Below, piece after piece: positions 8,516 to 17,714 of a DNA stretch of 64,000 bases. Source of the stretch: Halogranum rubrum (GTDB lineage: Archaea > Halobacteriota > Halobacteria > Halobacteriales > Haloferacaceae). The stretch lies in the NCBI RefSeq assembly GCF_900114455.1, contig NZ_FOTC01000001.1, forward strand, positions 831,058 to 895,057. Direction: 5' to 3'. The notes under the pieces were generated by a model. The model did no database searches. It was not told the DNA's origin and saw only the letters and a program-made list of their open reading frames with translations. The position numbers were made by a program, and so were the translations under genes. Numbering within the stretch: position 1 is the stretch's first letter; every line of letters starts with the position of its first letter.

Positions 8516-10900
8516 TCAGGGCTGGCCGTCGGTGAACGTGTCCCGAAGGTCGACGCCCGACTCGCGTCGGCGGTCACGTGACACCCGAGTTGGCTCCTCT
8601 TCGGGCACCGAGTCTTTTGCCCGATGCATCAGTCGCCGGTGCGTGTTGCGGACCGGTTCGTCGTCGTCGGGACGGAGTTGCTCGTAGTTGCCGTCGGCGT
8701 CCATCTGCCAGCGTTTGCAGTTGTCCGTGAGCATGATGTCGAGAACCGTCTCTAACTCCTCGCGGATGTCCGAATCCTCGACGGGGGCGACGGCTTCGAC
8801 CCGCCGGTCGAGGTTCCGAGTCATCCAGTCGGCCGACCCGATGTAGTACTCGGAGTCGCCCTGGTTGTGGAAGTAGAAGATACGCGAGTGTTCGAGGAAT
8901 CGGCCGACGATGCTGTAGACGTCGATGTTCTCGCTCACACCTTCGATGCCGGGGCGAAGTCGACAGATGCCGCGGACGATCAGGTCGATGTCGACGCCGG
9001 CCATCGACGCCTCGTACAACTCGCGAACCATCCGTGGGTCCTCCAGCGAGTTCATCTTGGCGACGATACGAGCGTCTCGTCCCTCGCGAGCGTGCTCGAC
9101 TTCCCGTTGGATGAGACGGACGAAGTTCTCACGCAGGTTCTCCGGGGCGACGAGCAGTTTTCGGTACTGCTCGTGGAGCGAGTGCCCAGTGAAGAAGTTG
9201 AACAGTTTGACGAGGTCCTGTCCGATGTCGCGGTCGGACGTGATGAGACCCAAATCGACGTAGGTCTTCGCCGTCTCCGAGTGGTAGTTCCCGGTGGCGA
9301 TGTGCGAGTACAACTGGACGCCGTCGTCCTCTTCGCGGACGACGAGCGCCGTCTTCGAGTGCGTCTTCAGTCCGATGGTTCCGTAGGCGACGTGGATGCC
9401 CTCTTCCTCTAAGCGTTTGACCCACCGAAGGTTGTTCTCCTCGTCGAAACGTGCCTTCAGTTCGACCATCACGGCGACCTGTTTCCCGTTCTTCGCGGCG
9501 TCGATGAGGCTCTCGATAACTTTTGAGTCCGCCGCTGTCCGGTAGATGGAGGCCTTGATGGCGAGGACGTCCGGGTCGTTGGCGGCGGCGTCCAAGAACC
9601 GATGAACCGTCTCGTCGAACGACTGGTACGGGTGGTGGACCAGCACGTCGTCGCGTTTGATCTCCGCGAAGAGGTCTTCGGGACTCTCTCGGTCGGCGCG
9701 AGCGAATCGCGGATGGACTTGCGGTGTCCACGAGTCGAGTTTCAACTCGGGTCGGTCGAGTGTCATCAGGTCGAAGAAGTCCCGGTAGTCGAGGTGGCCG
9801 TCGAGTTCGAACACCTCGCGCTCGTCGACGCCAAGTTGGTCGACGAGGAGTTGTCGCGCCTCGTCGGGCATGTCGGAGGCGACTTCGAGGCGAACGACCG
9901 TCGCGAACCGACGCTGTCGGAGGACGTCTTCGATGACCTCGATGAGTCCCTCCGCAATCTCCTCGTTCCGCCTGACCTCCGCGTTCCGCGTGACACGAAA
10001 GAGGGAGGTGTCGACGACGTCGACGTTCGGAAAGAGGAGGTCGAGGTTCGCCTCGACGACCTGTTCGAGTGGGACGTACGTCGTCTCGTTGTCGTCGGTA
10101 CCAGCGTCGTCGAGATAGCGCTGCACGACGTCGTCGATTTTGACGAACCGCGGTCGGTTCTGCGGAATCTTCACCCGCGAGAACTTCAGGTCGTCGTCCG
10201 TCTCCTCGTCTCGCGTGACGACGGCCAGCGAGAGACTGAGATTCGAGATGAACGGGAACGGGTGGGCTGGGTCGAACGTCAGCGGCGTCAACGTCGGGAG
10301 GACGGAACTCTCGAAGTACTCACGGAGCGCCGTTTGCTCGTCACCGTCGAGTTTCTCGTGGTCGACGATGTGTATTCCCGCCTCGTCGAGTGCGGGTTTC
10401 ACGTCCTCGTGGTAACACTGGTTCTGCGTCTCGAACATGTCGTGGGCAGTCGAGAGAATCTCGTCCCACTGTTGTTCGGGCGTGCGTCCGTCGGGTGTGA
10501 GTTCCGTCACGCCCGCGTCCATCTGTTGTTTGAGCCCCCCGACACGTTTCATGAAGAACTCGTCCATGTTCTGGGTGAAGATGGCGAGGAACTTCACGCG
10601 CTCTAAGAGCGGGTTCCGGTCGTCGATAGCCTCGTGGAGGACGCGTCGCTGGAAGGCCAGTTCGCTCAGTTCGCGGTTGAGATAGAACTCGGGTGCGTGG
10701 AGGTCGACCGGTTCGGCGTCGTCGTCGACGGTGTCGGCTTCGACGGTCTCAGCGTCGTCGACGGTCGAGTCGTTCTGTTCTTCGCGCTCGACTCCGGTTC
10801 CGTCGGTGAGAGCGGTTCGAGACGAGTCGGTCGCCTCTGCGTTCGAGTCGGTCGGCGTCGATGCAGTCTCCTCGTCTGTCGGAATCTCGTCGTCAGTCAT
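8516..10900 (-). CDS. ppk1: Polyphosphate kinase 1
   Basis: A 794-residue enzyme that builds polyphosphate from the gamma-phosphate of ATP. After an acidic 75-residue extension comes the PPK1 N domain (FYLNRELSELAFQRRVLHEA), the head domain, and two phospholipase-D-like catalytic domains: DVLAIKASIYRTAADSKVI, the autophosphorylated histidine in YSHIATGNYHSETAKTYVD, and YFHNQGDSEYYIGSADWMTR near the end. It is longer than bacterial PPK1 (about 690) mainly because of the acidic N-terminal tail and a polar C-terminal tail. It lies 15 bp downstream of the phosphatase gene in the same direction, so the two are probably one transcript. Confidence 0.95.
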   Translation of the reverse strand: MTDDEIPTDEETASTPTDSNAEATDSSRTALTDGTGVEREEQNDSTVDDAETVEADTVDDDAEPVDLHAPEFYLNRELSELAFQRRVLHEAIDDRNPLLERVKFLAIFTQNMDEFFMKRVGGLKQQMDAGVTELTPDGRTPEQQWDEILSTAHDMFETQNQCYHEDVKPALDEAGIHIVDHEKLDGDEQTALREYFESSVLPTLTPLTFDPAHPFPFISNLSLSLAVVTRDEETDDDLKFSRVKIPQNRPRFVKIDDVVQRYLDDAGTDDNETTYVPLEQVVEANLDLLFPNVDVVDTSLFRVTRNAEVRRNEEIAEGLIEVIEDVLRQRRFATVVRLEVASDMPDEARQLLVDQLGVDEREVFELDGHLDYRDFFDLMTLDRPELKLDSWTPQVHPRFARADRESPEDLFAEIKRDDVLVHHPYQSFDETVHRFLDAAANDPDVLAIKASIYRTAADSKVIESLIDAAKNGKQVAVMVELKARFDEENNLRWVKRLEEEGIHVAYGTIGLKTHSKTALVVREEDDGVQLYSHIATGNYHSETAKTYVDLGLITSDRDIGQDLVKLFNFFTGHSLHEQYRKLLVAPENLRENFVRLIQREVEHAREGRDARIVAKMNSLEDPRMVRELYEASMAGVDIDLIVRGICRLRPGIEGVSENIDVYSIVGRFLEHSRIFYFHNQGDSEYYIGSADWMTRNLDRRVEAVAPVEDSDIREELETVLDIMLTDNCKRWQMDADGNYEQLRPDDDEPVRNTHRRLMHRAKDSVPEEEPTRVSRDRRRESGVDLRDTFTDGQP

Positions 10901-10915
10901 TCCTGTCTCGTTCTC

Positions 10916-11623
10916 TCAGTGCTGGACGAGCATCGAGTTCGGTTCGACGAACTTCGAGTCTTTCCGCTCTTGGACGGTCCGCCCGAGGTCGACGGCGACG
11001 AGTTCCTCGGCGTGCCAGTCGTAGGCGGTCAGTTCGCCGCCGTAGACACATCCGGTGTCGAGACCGAGTGCGTAGTCGGCGATGGCGGGTTCGCGCATCA
11101 CGGTGTGGCCGAAGAAGACGTGGGCGGGCCCCTCGTACTCCTCCCACCAGAACGGGCGGTCGTAGCTCCCGCCGTCGGCGAGCGAGCGGGTGTTCTGCAG
11201 GTCGTCGACCGTGTGGTCGTCGAGGTCCATCCGGGGGTCTACACCGCCGTGGACGACCAGTGCGCCCTCCCACGAGATAGCGACCGGGAGGTTGCGAATC
11301 CAGTCGACGTCCTCCTCTGTGAGGTCGTCGACTTCTTTGGTGCCCTTGATGATCTTCTCCTCGTTGTTACCGCGAATCGAGATCATGTTCGGCGACGACC
11401 GAACGAGGTCGACGACGCCGTGGTTGTCCGGTCCCTTCCGGATGAGGTCGCCGACGAACACGACGAGGTCCTCGTCGCTGGGGTCGAGTTCGTCAAGGAG
11501 CGTCTCGAGTTCCGACAGACAGCCGTGGACGTCGCCGACGACGTAGATGTCGTCCCACTCGTTGACGTTCACGCGCTGGTGTTGTGCTTCGATGGACGCG
11601 TTGAATCGAGGTAGTCCGGACAT
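10916..11623 (-). CDS. Calcineurin-like metallophosphatase (PrpA/ApaH type)
   Basis: A 235-residue phosphoesterase of the PPP family. The metal and phosphate ligands are all visible: DVHGCL (GDVHG at about 31-35), GDLIRKGPDNHGVVDLV, IRGNNEEK, and later VVHGGVDP plus FGHTVM. Members dephosphorylate phosphoproteins or cleave dinucleoside polyphosphates such as Ap4A. It is the first gene of a unit with polyphosphate kinase (15 bp gap), suggesting a shared phosphate or stress function. Start is ATG at 11623; the divergent methionine aminopeptidase gene begins 197 bp away. Confidence 0.9.
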   Translation of the reverse strand: MSGLPRFNASIEAQHQRVNVNEWDDIYVVGDVHGCLSELETLLDELDPSDEDLVVFVGDLIRKGPDNHGVVDLVRSSPNMISIRGNNEEKIIKGTKEVDDLTEEDVDWIRNLPVAISWEGALVVHGGVDPRMDLDDHTVDDLQNTRSLADGGSYDRPFWWEEYEGPAHVFFGHTVMREPAIADYALGLDTGCVYGGELTAYDWHAEELVAVDLGRTVQERKDSKFVEPNSMLVQH

Positions 11624-11820
11624 AGGGCTGTTCTCACTCCATCAAGTCGCTCAGACGGATAAAACGTTGCTAGGATAACTCCCACGTGCTATATAGACAC
11701 GACCGGATATCGAAACGGTCGCCACCGACCCGCATCGCCGCCGACAAATACGAGGACACAGCGGCGTCGAGAGGGGTCGATGCCGGAACCTCTTTGCCGC
11801 CTTCGACGGTAACAGGAGCC

Positions 11821-12714
11821 ATGAGCATCGGACCCCTCGACGACGAGACGGTCGATAAGCATCGACAGGCCGGCGACGTACTCCGCACCGTGATGGACGA
11901 AACCGCCGAGATGGTCGAACCGGGCGTGACGCATCTCGAAGTCGCCGAGTACGCCGAATCGAGAATCGAGGAACTCGCAGACGGCTGTGCGTTCCCCGTC
12001 AACATCAGCATCAACGAGGAAGCCTCGCACGCGACGCCCGCGAGAGACGACGATATCGAGTTCACCGAAGACGACATGGTCTGTCTGGATATCGGTGTCC
12101 ACGTCGACGGCTACATCGCTGACGCGGCGACGACCATCGACTTCACCGGCAACGACGAACTCGTCGAGGCCGCAGAACAAGCATTGGAGGCCGCTCTCGA
12201 CGCCGTCGCCGCCGGTGTCGACACTGGCACCGTCGGTGCCGAAATCGAGGACGTCATCCGCGGCTACGGCTACACGCCCGTGCTCAACCTCTCGGGACAC
12301 GGCGTCGAGCAGTACGACGCCCACACCGGGCCGAACATCCCGAACCGCGGCGTCGACCGGGGAACCGAGTTACAGGTCGGCGACGTCGTCGCCATCGAAC
12401 CGTTCGCGACGGACGGCCGCGGAAAGGTGACCGAGGGTGCCAAAGAGGAGATTTTCGAACTCCAACAGGAGCGGTCTGTGCGGAACCGTGCCGCACGGAA
12501 GGTGCTCGACCAGGTTACGAGCGAGTTCGACGGCCTGCCCTTCGCGTCGCGGTGGGTCGACTCCCCGCGTGCGGAGATGGCACTCCGTCGACTGAAGCAG
12601 GCAGGTGTCGTCCGCGGGTATCCGGTACTCAAAGAAGAGGACGGCCGACTCATCAGTCAGGCAGAACACACCGTCATCGTCACTGAAGATGGGTGTGAAA
12701 TCACGACGGAGTAA
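11821..12714 (+). CDS. map: Methionine aminopeptidase, type II
   Basis: A 297-residue cytosolic metalloprotease that removes the initiator methionine. Metal ligands are in DIGVHVDGYIADAATTIDF (two Asp), the His of NLSGHGVEQYD, the Glu of AIEPFATDG and the Glu of SQAEHTVIV. The insert typical of type II enzymes lies between the last two. I chose the ATG at 11821 (MSIGPLDDETVDKHRQAGDV), where archaeal homologs start; the upstream in-frame extension to 11686 runs through the promoter. Single gene. Confidence 0.95.
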   Translation: MSIGPLDDETVDKHRQAGDVLRTVMDETAEMVEPGVTHLEVAEYAESRIEELADGCAFPVNISINEEASHATPARDDDIEFTEDDMVCLDIGVHVDGYIADAATTIDFTGNDELVEAAEQALEAALDAVAAGVDTGTVGAEIEDVIRGYGYTPVLNLSGHGVEQYDAHTGPNIPNRGVDRGTELQVGDVVAIEPFATDGRGKVTEGAKEEIFELQQERSVRNRAARKVLDQVTSEFDGLPFASRWVDSPRAEMALRRLKQAGVVRGYPVLKEEDGRLISQAEHTVIVTEDGCEITTE

Positions 12715-12817
12715 AATTACTACTGTAACCGTTTATCAGTCACTCCATCGCTGATGACGCGTCGGCCACGTCGAGATCGCGGCCGTCGCTCTCGTGTAGT
12801 AGTTCGTCGACGACGAC

Positions 12818-13018
12818 TCAGGCGTTGTTCATCCGCTGCGTCGTCTCCGTCTGACATTCCATGCAGGTCGACACGCGGTACGGTTCGCGTGAGAACTCTG
12901 CGTTCTCCGGTTTCGAGCTCTCTGTTCGGAGCTCCACCCTCACTTTGTGGAGCGTATCGCGTGCGCATTCCGAGCAGCCTTCTGTAACTCCGTCAAGGTC
13001 GGATGGTTGCGTTGCCAT
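12818..13018 (-). CDS. Small zinc beta-ribbon protein (DUF7835-like)
   Basis: A 66-residue protein with two CxxC knuckles, CSECARDTLHKV (Cys15, Cys18) and STCMECQTE (near residue 52), the layout of a single zinc ribbon. Haloarchaea have many such short CxxC proteins, and this one matches the DUF7835 type. Function is unknown; nucleic-acid or protein binding is the usual guess. It is convergent with map and divergent from the HIT gene. Confidence 0.8.
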   Translation of the reverse strand: MATQPSDLDGVTEGCSECARDTLHKVRVELRTESSKPENAEFSREPYRVSTCMECQTETTQRMNNA

Positions 13019-13234
13019 AGCATTCTGTGGGACTCGCGGAGACCGAATAAAGGGAAACCTCCGTCCCGGAAGATTTCAACCGTTCATCGCAAGACGGCGG
13101 CGACCTCGATTGCGCAAACTCGCTGAGAATCGCGTAGAGGGTTTACGAACGTCCCTGGTGGCGCAACGACAGTATATCTATCACTTAGCAGGGTAATAAT
13201 CGGCACAAACACCCCCAGTGGACAGGTTGAAACG

Positions 13235-13249
13235 GTCACTCGAAGTGAC
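13235..13249. promoter_or_regulatory. Short inverted repeat just before the HIT gene
   Basis: gtcact (13235-13240) and agtgac (13244-13249) form a 6-bp stem with a 3-nt loop, ending 6 nt before the HIT start codon. It could be a repressor site at the transcription start or a 5'-end hairpin. Low complexity makes chance possible. Confidence 0.3.
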
Positions 13250-13255
13250 TGAACT

Positions 13256-13798
13256 ATGGACCAGATATTCGCTCCGTGGCGTATCCAGTGGGTCGAACGC
13301 GACGACGACGAGGAGACTATCGACGGTTGTCCGTTCTGCGTCCTCCCCGAACGTGACGACGACCACCAGTCACGTCTCGTCGCTCGCAGCGAACACAGCT
13401 TCGTCCTGTTGAACAACTACCCCTACAACCCCGGCCACGCGATGGTCATCCCGCGTCGACACACCGGTGACTTCACCGACCTCTCCGACGACGAACTGCT
13501 CGACCACGCGCGACTCAAGCAGCGAACACTCGACGCACTGCGCGAGGCGATGGGTCCCGCCGGTTTCAACGTTGGCGAGAACCTCGGTGACGCCGCCGCT
13601 GGTGGCTCTATCGGCGACCACCTGCACACCCACATCGTCCCTCGGTGGGACGGTGACACGAACTTCATGCCCGTCCTCGGTGACACGAAGGTCATCGTCG
13701 AAGCGCTCGACGACACGTACGAGCGACTGCATGCGGCCTTTGCCGACCAGTCGGAGACGAGCGTCCCCGACGAGACGAGCGCCGTTCACGTCGACTGA
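13256..13798 (+). CDS. HIT family hydrolase / Ap4A phosphorylase-like protein
   Basis: A 180-residue histidine-triad protein. The N-terminal zinc-type knuckle CPFCVLPE is followed by the core LLNNYPYNPGHAMVIPRRH and the triad GDHLHTHIVPRW. The closest type is the longer HIT branch that includes archaeal and actinobacterial dinucleoside polyphosphate hydrolases or phosphorylases (start MDQIFAPWRIQWV is typical). Likely acts on Ap4A or AMP-conjugates in the cytosol; exact substrate not determinable. The next gene follows after 73 bp. Confidence 0.92.
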   Translation: MDQIFAPWRIQWVERDDDEETIDGCPFCVLPERDDDHQSRLVARSEHSFVLLNNYPYNPGHAMVIPRRHTGDFTDLSDDELLDHARLKQRTLDALREAMGPAGFNVGENLGDAAAGGSIGDHLHTHIVPRWDGDTNFMPVLGDTKVIVEALDDTYERLHAAFADQSETSVPDETSAVHVD

Positions 13799-13871
13799 CT
13801 CGTCGTCGTCTCGAAGGAACCTCGACCGAACCCCGAAGCGTCTTTGAGTTCCCCGGTCGAATCACGTGACG

Positions 13872-14828
13872 ATGGACCGAAAGGCGACGGTCAGACGCGT
13901 GGGGCTGCTCGTCCTCGTAGCTAACGCGCTCCTCGCCGCCGTCAAGGGCGTGGCGTGGCTCTCAACCGGGAGTCTCGCCGTCCAATCAGAGGCTGTCAAC
14001 AGCCTCGCCGATACGGTGTACAGTCTCGTCGTCTTCGCCGGTCTCTACCTCACTACCCAACCGCCGGACTTCGAGCATCCGCACGGCCACGAACGCATCG
14101 AACCGTTCGTCTCGCTGTTCGTCGCCGTCGGCGTGTTTGCCGCTGGTGGGGCGGTACTCTGGCAGTCGGCGACGACGGTGCTCTCGGGCACGTACACGGG
14201 GTCAGACAACCTCCTCGCCGTCGGCGTGCTCGTCTTCGGAGCCGTCGCGAAGTATCTGCTCTACCGGTACTGTCTCGACGTCGGCCAAGAACAGCAGTCT
14301 CCGGCCCTCGTCGCCACCGCTCTGGACAACCGCAACGACATCCTGACTGCGACTGCGGCGCTCGTCGGCGTCGTCGGCGCAGGTCTCGGCTACCCGGTAC
14401 TCGACCCGCTGGCGGCGGGGGTCGTCTCGTTCGGCATCCTCTACACGGGCGTTGAAATCGTCCGCGACAACGTCAACTACCTCGTCGGGGCCGCCCCGCC
14501 AGAGGAACTCCGCGCTAAAATCGTCCAGCGAGCGCTGTCGCATCCGCAAGTACAGGGTGCACACGAGGTCATCGCCCACTACGTCGGCCCCGAAATCGAC
14601 GTCAGCCTCCACATCGAAGTCGAAGGTGACCTGACGCTGCTCGAAGCACACCGTATCGAGACGGACGTCGTTACGTCCATTCGAGAGTTGGACGCCGTCG
14701 ACGACGTGTTCGTCCACGTCGACCCGAAGGAACTCGGCGAGTGGAAGACGGACAAAGAGACGGACCGACTGGCGAACTTCGGTATCGGCGAGTCACCGGT
14801 CGAACGGCCGACGCAGAAGAATCGGTAA
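13872..14828 (+). CDS. CDF cation efflux protein, predicted manganese type
   Basis: A 318-residue cation diffusion facilitator with six membrane helices and a cytoplasmic C-terminal domain (about 210-300, with ALSHPQVQGAHEVIAHYVG). The transport site is Asn43-x3-Asp47 in helix 2 (SEAVNSLADTVYS) and Asp152-x3-Asp156 in helix 5 (ALDNRNDILT), an N-D-D-D set. Zinc CDFs normally have H/D-rich sites, whereas N-D-D-D is known from manganese exporters such as MntE, so export of Mn2+ is my inference. HPHGHERIE supplies the conserved loop. A GTG at 13866 is an alternative start. Confidence 0.9.
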   Translation: MDRKATVRRVGLLVLVANALLAAVKGVAWLSTGSLAVQSEAVNSLADTVYSLVVFAGLYLTTQPPDFEHPHGHERIEPFVSLFVAVGVFAAGGAVLWQSATTVLSGTYTGSDNLLAVGVLVFGAVAKYLLYRYCLDVGQEQQSPALVATALDNRNDILTATAALVGVVGAGLGYPVLDPLAAGVVSFGILYTGVEIVRDNVNYLVGAAPPEELRAKIVQRALSHPQVQGAHEVIAHYVGPEIDVSLHIEVEGDLTLLEAHRIETDVVTSIRELDAVDDVFVHVDPKELGEWKTDKETDRLANFGIGESPVERPTQKNR

Positions 14829-14885
14829 TTCCGACTCAGTACACGAGACCCAGTGGGTGTCGGAGTCGTTCAGAGAGGCCCCTTT

Positions 14886-15287
14886 TCAGGCCGCGTCCGC
14901 CGCACCCGTCTCCGAGAGGTAGGCGGTGAAGTCCGTCGTGGTGATGATGCCGACGACGCCTTCGGTGTCGTCGACGACGGGGACGTGGTGGAACCCGTGG
15001 TCGAGCATCGTCTGTGCCACCTCGTAGACGGAGTCGTTGGCGGTGGTGGTGACGACGTCCGTCGTCATGTACTCGTTGACCTCCGTCTCTTCGGCCGGTT
15101 GGCCGTCGGCGGCGAGCGTGACGAAGTCCGTCGCTGTGAGAATACCGTCGAGATGGCCAACGTCGTCGACGACGACGACGGAGCCGATACCGTGTCTGAG
15201 CATCAGGTCGGCAGCCTCCTGAATCGGTGTGCTTCGGGTGACTGTCTGAACTGGAGACGACATCAGGCGACCGACGAAAATGTCCAT
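14886..15287 (-). CDS. CBS domain-pair protein
   Basis: A 133-residue protein made of one Bateman module: CBS1 about 8-60 (VTRSTPIQEAADLMLRHGIG) and CBS2 about 72-125 (DVVTTTANDSVYEVAQTMLD). Such modules bind adenosine nucleotides, SAM or NAD and regulate partner proteins. No output domain is attached. It converges with the transporter gene and is transcribed alone. Confidence 0.9.
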   Translation of the reverse strand: MDIFVGRLMSSPVQTVTRSTPIQEAADLMLRHGIGSVVVVDDVGHLDGILTATDFVTLAADGQPAEETEVNEYMTTDVVTTTANDSVYEVAQTMLDHGFHHVPVVDDTEGVVGIITTTDFTAYLSETGAADAA

Positions 15288-15420
15288 AGGGGCTGCACTC
15301 GGGTCAGGAAGATAAGGGTTCTCACCTGTCGTTCGAACGCCGTGATTCGGTCACCGAACGTCGTACAGACGTGGTCTCACCCACGCTCACAAATATGTTA
15401 ACAGGAAATACTGGAAAAGG

Positions 15421-15517
15421 GAGATATCTGGCATCTCAGGGTCTGCAACTGTTGTTGTGCTGCTGAAACAGTGTGAACGAAACCTTACGTCGAGCATTAC
15501 TATCCCCTGAGATATCC
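15421..15517. promoter_or_regulatory. Repeats in the promoter of the HxlR gene
   Basis: The 9-mer atctcaggg (15433-15441) recurs inverted as ccctgagat (15505-15513), and gagatatc occurs at 15421-15428 and 15509-15516. The second set sits 12-20 nt before the chosen ATG at 15529, overlapping the expected transcription start. Paired operator half-sites for autoregulation by the winged-helix product is the natural hypothesis. Confidence 0.4.
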
Positions 15518-15528
15518 TTGTGTCGGAC

Positions 15529-16230
15529 ATGGCAATCGACTCAAAGGGCGGACCACCACGACCGGCCTTGGCGACCGACACCGAGCGTGAGGACGTTCGG
15601 GAGGTCGCAGAGATTCTCGCACGGAAGTGGTATCTGGACGTCCTCACACAACTCCAGCAGGACGGTCCGTATCGATTCAACGAACTCAAGCGCGAACTCG
15701 GCGTCACCCCGAAAGTCCTCACCGACTGCCTCAGCGAACTCACCCAGCGAGGGCTGGTCGACCGGACCGTCTACAGTGAATCGCCCCCGCACGTGGAGTA
15801 CGGACTCGCCGAACGGGGGTACGAACTCCAACGAATCGCCGCGGAGATGGCCGCGTGGACGGACGACCCCGACACCACGCCGACGATACTCGTCGTCGAC
15901 GCCGTCGTCTCGACGAACATCCGCTTCTCGGAGTGGCTCTCCGAGGACTACACCGTCGAACGAGTCACCGACACCGCCCATCTCGACGACGACCATCTCC
16001 ACCGCGCCGACGTGGTTCTCTATCACCACGACCCACTTCTCGCCGACGAGTCACGTCTCGTCGACCGGATTCAAGACGGGTCGCTCGACGTCGGCGTCAT
16101 CCACGTGACTGCCCACAGACGGTCGAGTACGCGGACCCACGGCCGAGCGGTCGAACTCGTCGAGCCGATACTGAAAGACGAACTCCTGCAAGCGACTCGC
16201 ACCGCCGTCGAGACTGCCGACGAGGCGTAA
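15529..16230 (+). CDS. HxlR-type winged-helix regulator with receiver-like C-terminal domain
   Basis: A 233-residue protein. Residues about 15-110 form an HxlR winged helix (AEILARKWYLDVLTQLQQDG, ELKRELGVTPKVLTDCLSEL, LVDRTVYSESPPHVEYGLAE). The remaining 115 residues look like a degenerate response-regulator receiver: a first strand TPTILVVDAVV, a central YHHDPLLAD where a phosphoacceptor would be, and a VTAH segment at the expected switch position. Ordinary HxlR proteins end after the HTH (about 110-120 residues), so this is a fusion. A GTG at 15520 is an alternative start. Confidence 0.88.
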   Translation: MAIDSKGGPPRPALATDTEREDVREVAEILARKWYLDVLTQLQQDGPYRFNELKRELGVTPKVLTDCLSELTQRGLVDRTVYSESPPHVEYGLAERGYELQRIAAEMAAWTDDPDTTPTILVVDAVVSTNIRFSEWLSEDYTVERVTDTAHLDDDHLHRADVVLYHHDPLLADESRLVDRIQDGSLDVGVIHVTAHRRSSTRTHGRAVELVEPILKDELLQATRTAVETADEA

Positions 16231-16338
16231 TCGAGTCGAGAGCGTAGAAACGTCGAAGCGCCACAGAAAGCGAGTGTAGATTTTGCAGCGTCGAGTGTTC
16301 GAGACGAATCTTCGAGTCGAGTGTTCGAGGCCAAAAGC

Positions 16339-17589
16339 TCAAACAGGCTTTCCGAACGCGTAGACGGTCTGATGAGAGGTCACTTCGACGTCGAGGAAGT
16401 CGCCGGGTTCGACGCCGTGTTCCGACGCGTTCTGCACGATGATTTGCCGATACGCGCCGTCGCGACACTTCACCGAGTCACCGGTTCCCTCCTCGACGAC
16501 GAGGACGTTCTGTGTGGTTCCAACCATCGACTCGTAGGCGTCGGCGACGATGTCCATCTTGGCCGAACTCATCTCCTTCGAGCGCTCCTTCTTGAGCGTC
16601 CCGCCGAGGCCCTTCATGTCGGCGGCGTCGGTACCGGGTCGCTTCGAGAAGCGCGTGACGTTGATCTTCTCCGGACGAACCTCCTTCATGAGCGCCATCG
16701 ACATGGCGTGGTCCTCGTCCGTCTCGGTGGGGAACCCGACGATGAAATCAGTGGAGAGCGTCCAGTAGTCGAGTCGGTCGTCGAACACCTCGACGATGTC
16801 CAGGAACTTGTCGACGCGGTGCTGGCGACGCATGTCTTCGAGCACGTCGTCGCTGCCAGACTGCACGGGGAGGTGGATGAAGTTGTAGAGCTTCTCGTTC
16901 TCGGCGAAGACCTCCACCAACTCCTCTTGAATCCCGTGGATGCCGCCGGGGTTGGCCATCCCGACACGAACGCGGAAGTCGCCCTCGATGTCGCAGATGC
17001 GGTCGAGCAGTTCCGGCAACTTCCGGTCGCCCTTGTCCCAGCCGTAGACACCGGTGTCCTGCCCAGTGATACGTAGTTCCTTCGCCCCGGCGTGGACGAG
17101 TGCGCGTGCTTTCCGGACGTTCTCCTCGACAGACGGCGAGTCGATGCGACCGGTGGCGAACTTCGTGATGCAGTACGAGCAGTTCGACATACAGCCGCGA
17201 GCGATGGGGAGGATTCCGACGGTACCGTCGAGGACGGGTTCGGTGTCGGGCGTGACGGTCGGACACTCGCCGTTCATCGCCGCCTGCGGCACGTCGTCCC
17301 AGTGCAGCACGTCGGCGTCGACGCCGGCCTCGCGGAACTCCTCGCCCTGTGCGAGTGCCATACAGCCGGTGATGATGAGGTCCGCCGTCTCTTCTTCCAG
17401 TTCCTTCGCTCGGGTGAGCATGTTCCGCTCCGTCTTCTCGACGACGGTGCAGGTGTTGAGGATGGCCACGTCGGCGTCCCCCGGCCCGCTTGCGGGGTGG
17501 TGTCCACCGTCCCGCAGGGCCTGCTCGATGTGGCGGCTCTCACCCCGGTTCGACGTACAGCCGTAGGTTTCGATGTGGTATCGGGCCAT
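16339..17589 (-). CDS. tRNA t6A37 methylthiotransferase (archaeal MtaB/CDKAL1 type)
   Basis: A 416-residue radical-SAM enzyme that converts t6A37 to ms2t6A37 in tRNAs reading ANN codons. The N-terminal UPF0004 domain carries the three cysteines of the auxiliary cluster (YGCTSN, LNTCTV, TGCMALA). The radical-SAM cluster is GCMSNCSYCITKFATGR (CxxxCxxC), and a C-terminal TRAM domain (about 355-416, ending VTSHQTVYAFGKPV) binds tRNA. Length and order match archaeal homologs. Single gene, convergent with the HxlR gene. Confidence 0.95.
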   Translation of the reverse strand: MARYHIETYGCTSNRGESRHIEQALRDGGHHPASGPGDADVAILNTCTVVEKTERNMLTRAKELEEETADLIITGCMALAQGEEFREAGVDADVLHWDDVPQAAMNGECPTVTPDTEPVLDGTVGILPIARGCMSNCSYCITKFATGRIDSPSVEENVRKARALVHAGAKELRITGQDTGVYGWDKGDRKLPELLDRICDIEGDFRVRVGMANPGGIHGIQEELVEVFAENEKLYNFIHLPVQSGSDDVLEDMRRQHRVDKFLDIVEVFDDRLDYWTLSTDFIVGFPTETDEDHAMSMALMKEVRPEKINVTRFSKRPGTDAADMKGLGGTLKKERSKEMSSAKMDIVADAYESMVGTTQNVLVVEEGTGDSVKCRDGAYRQIIVQNASEHGVEPGDFLDVEVTSHQTVYAFGKPV

Positions 17590-17714
17590 TCAGTTACCGT
17601 GAATTTCGGATGCGTGGCAAAAAGCACGACGGTCTCGGCCGTCTCGTACGGGCCAGTTTCGCACGCGAGAGGGTAACAAGACATTTATTCGGACCGTCGG
17701 TAGCGAGAGAGTAG

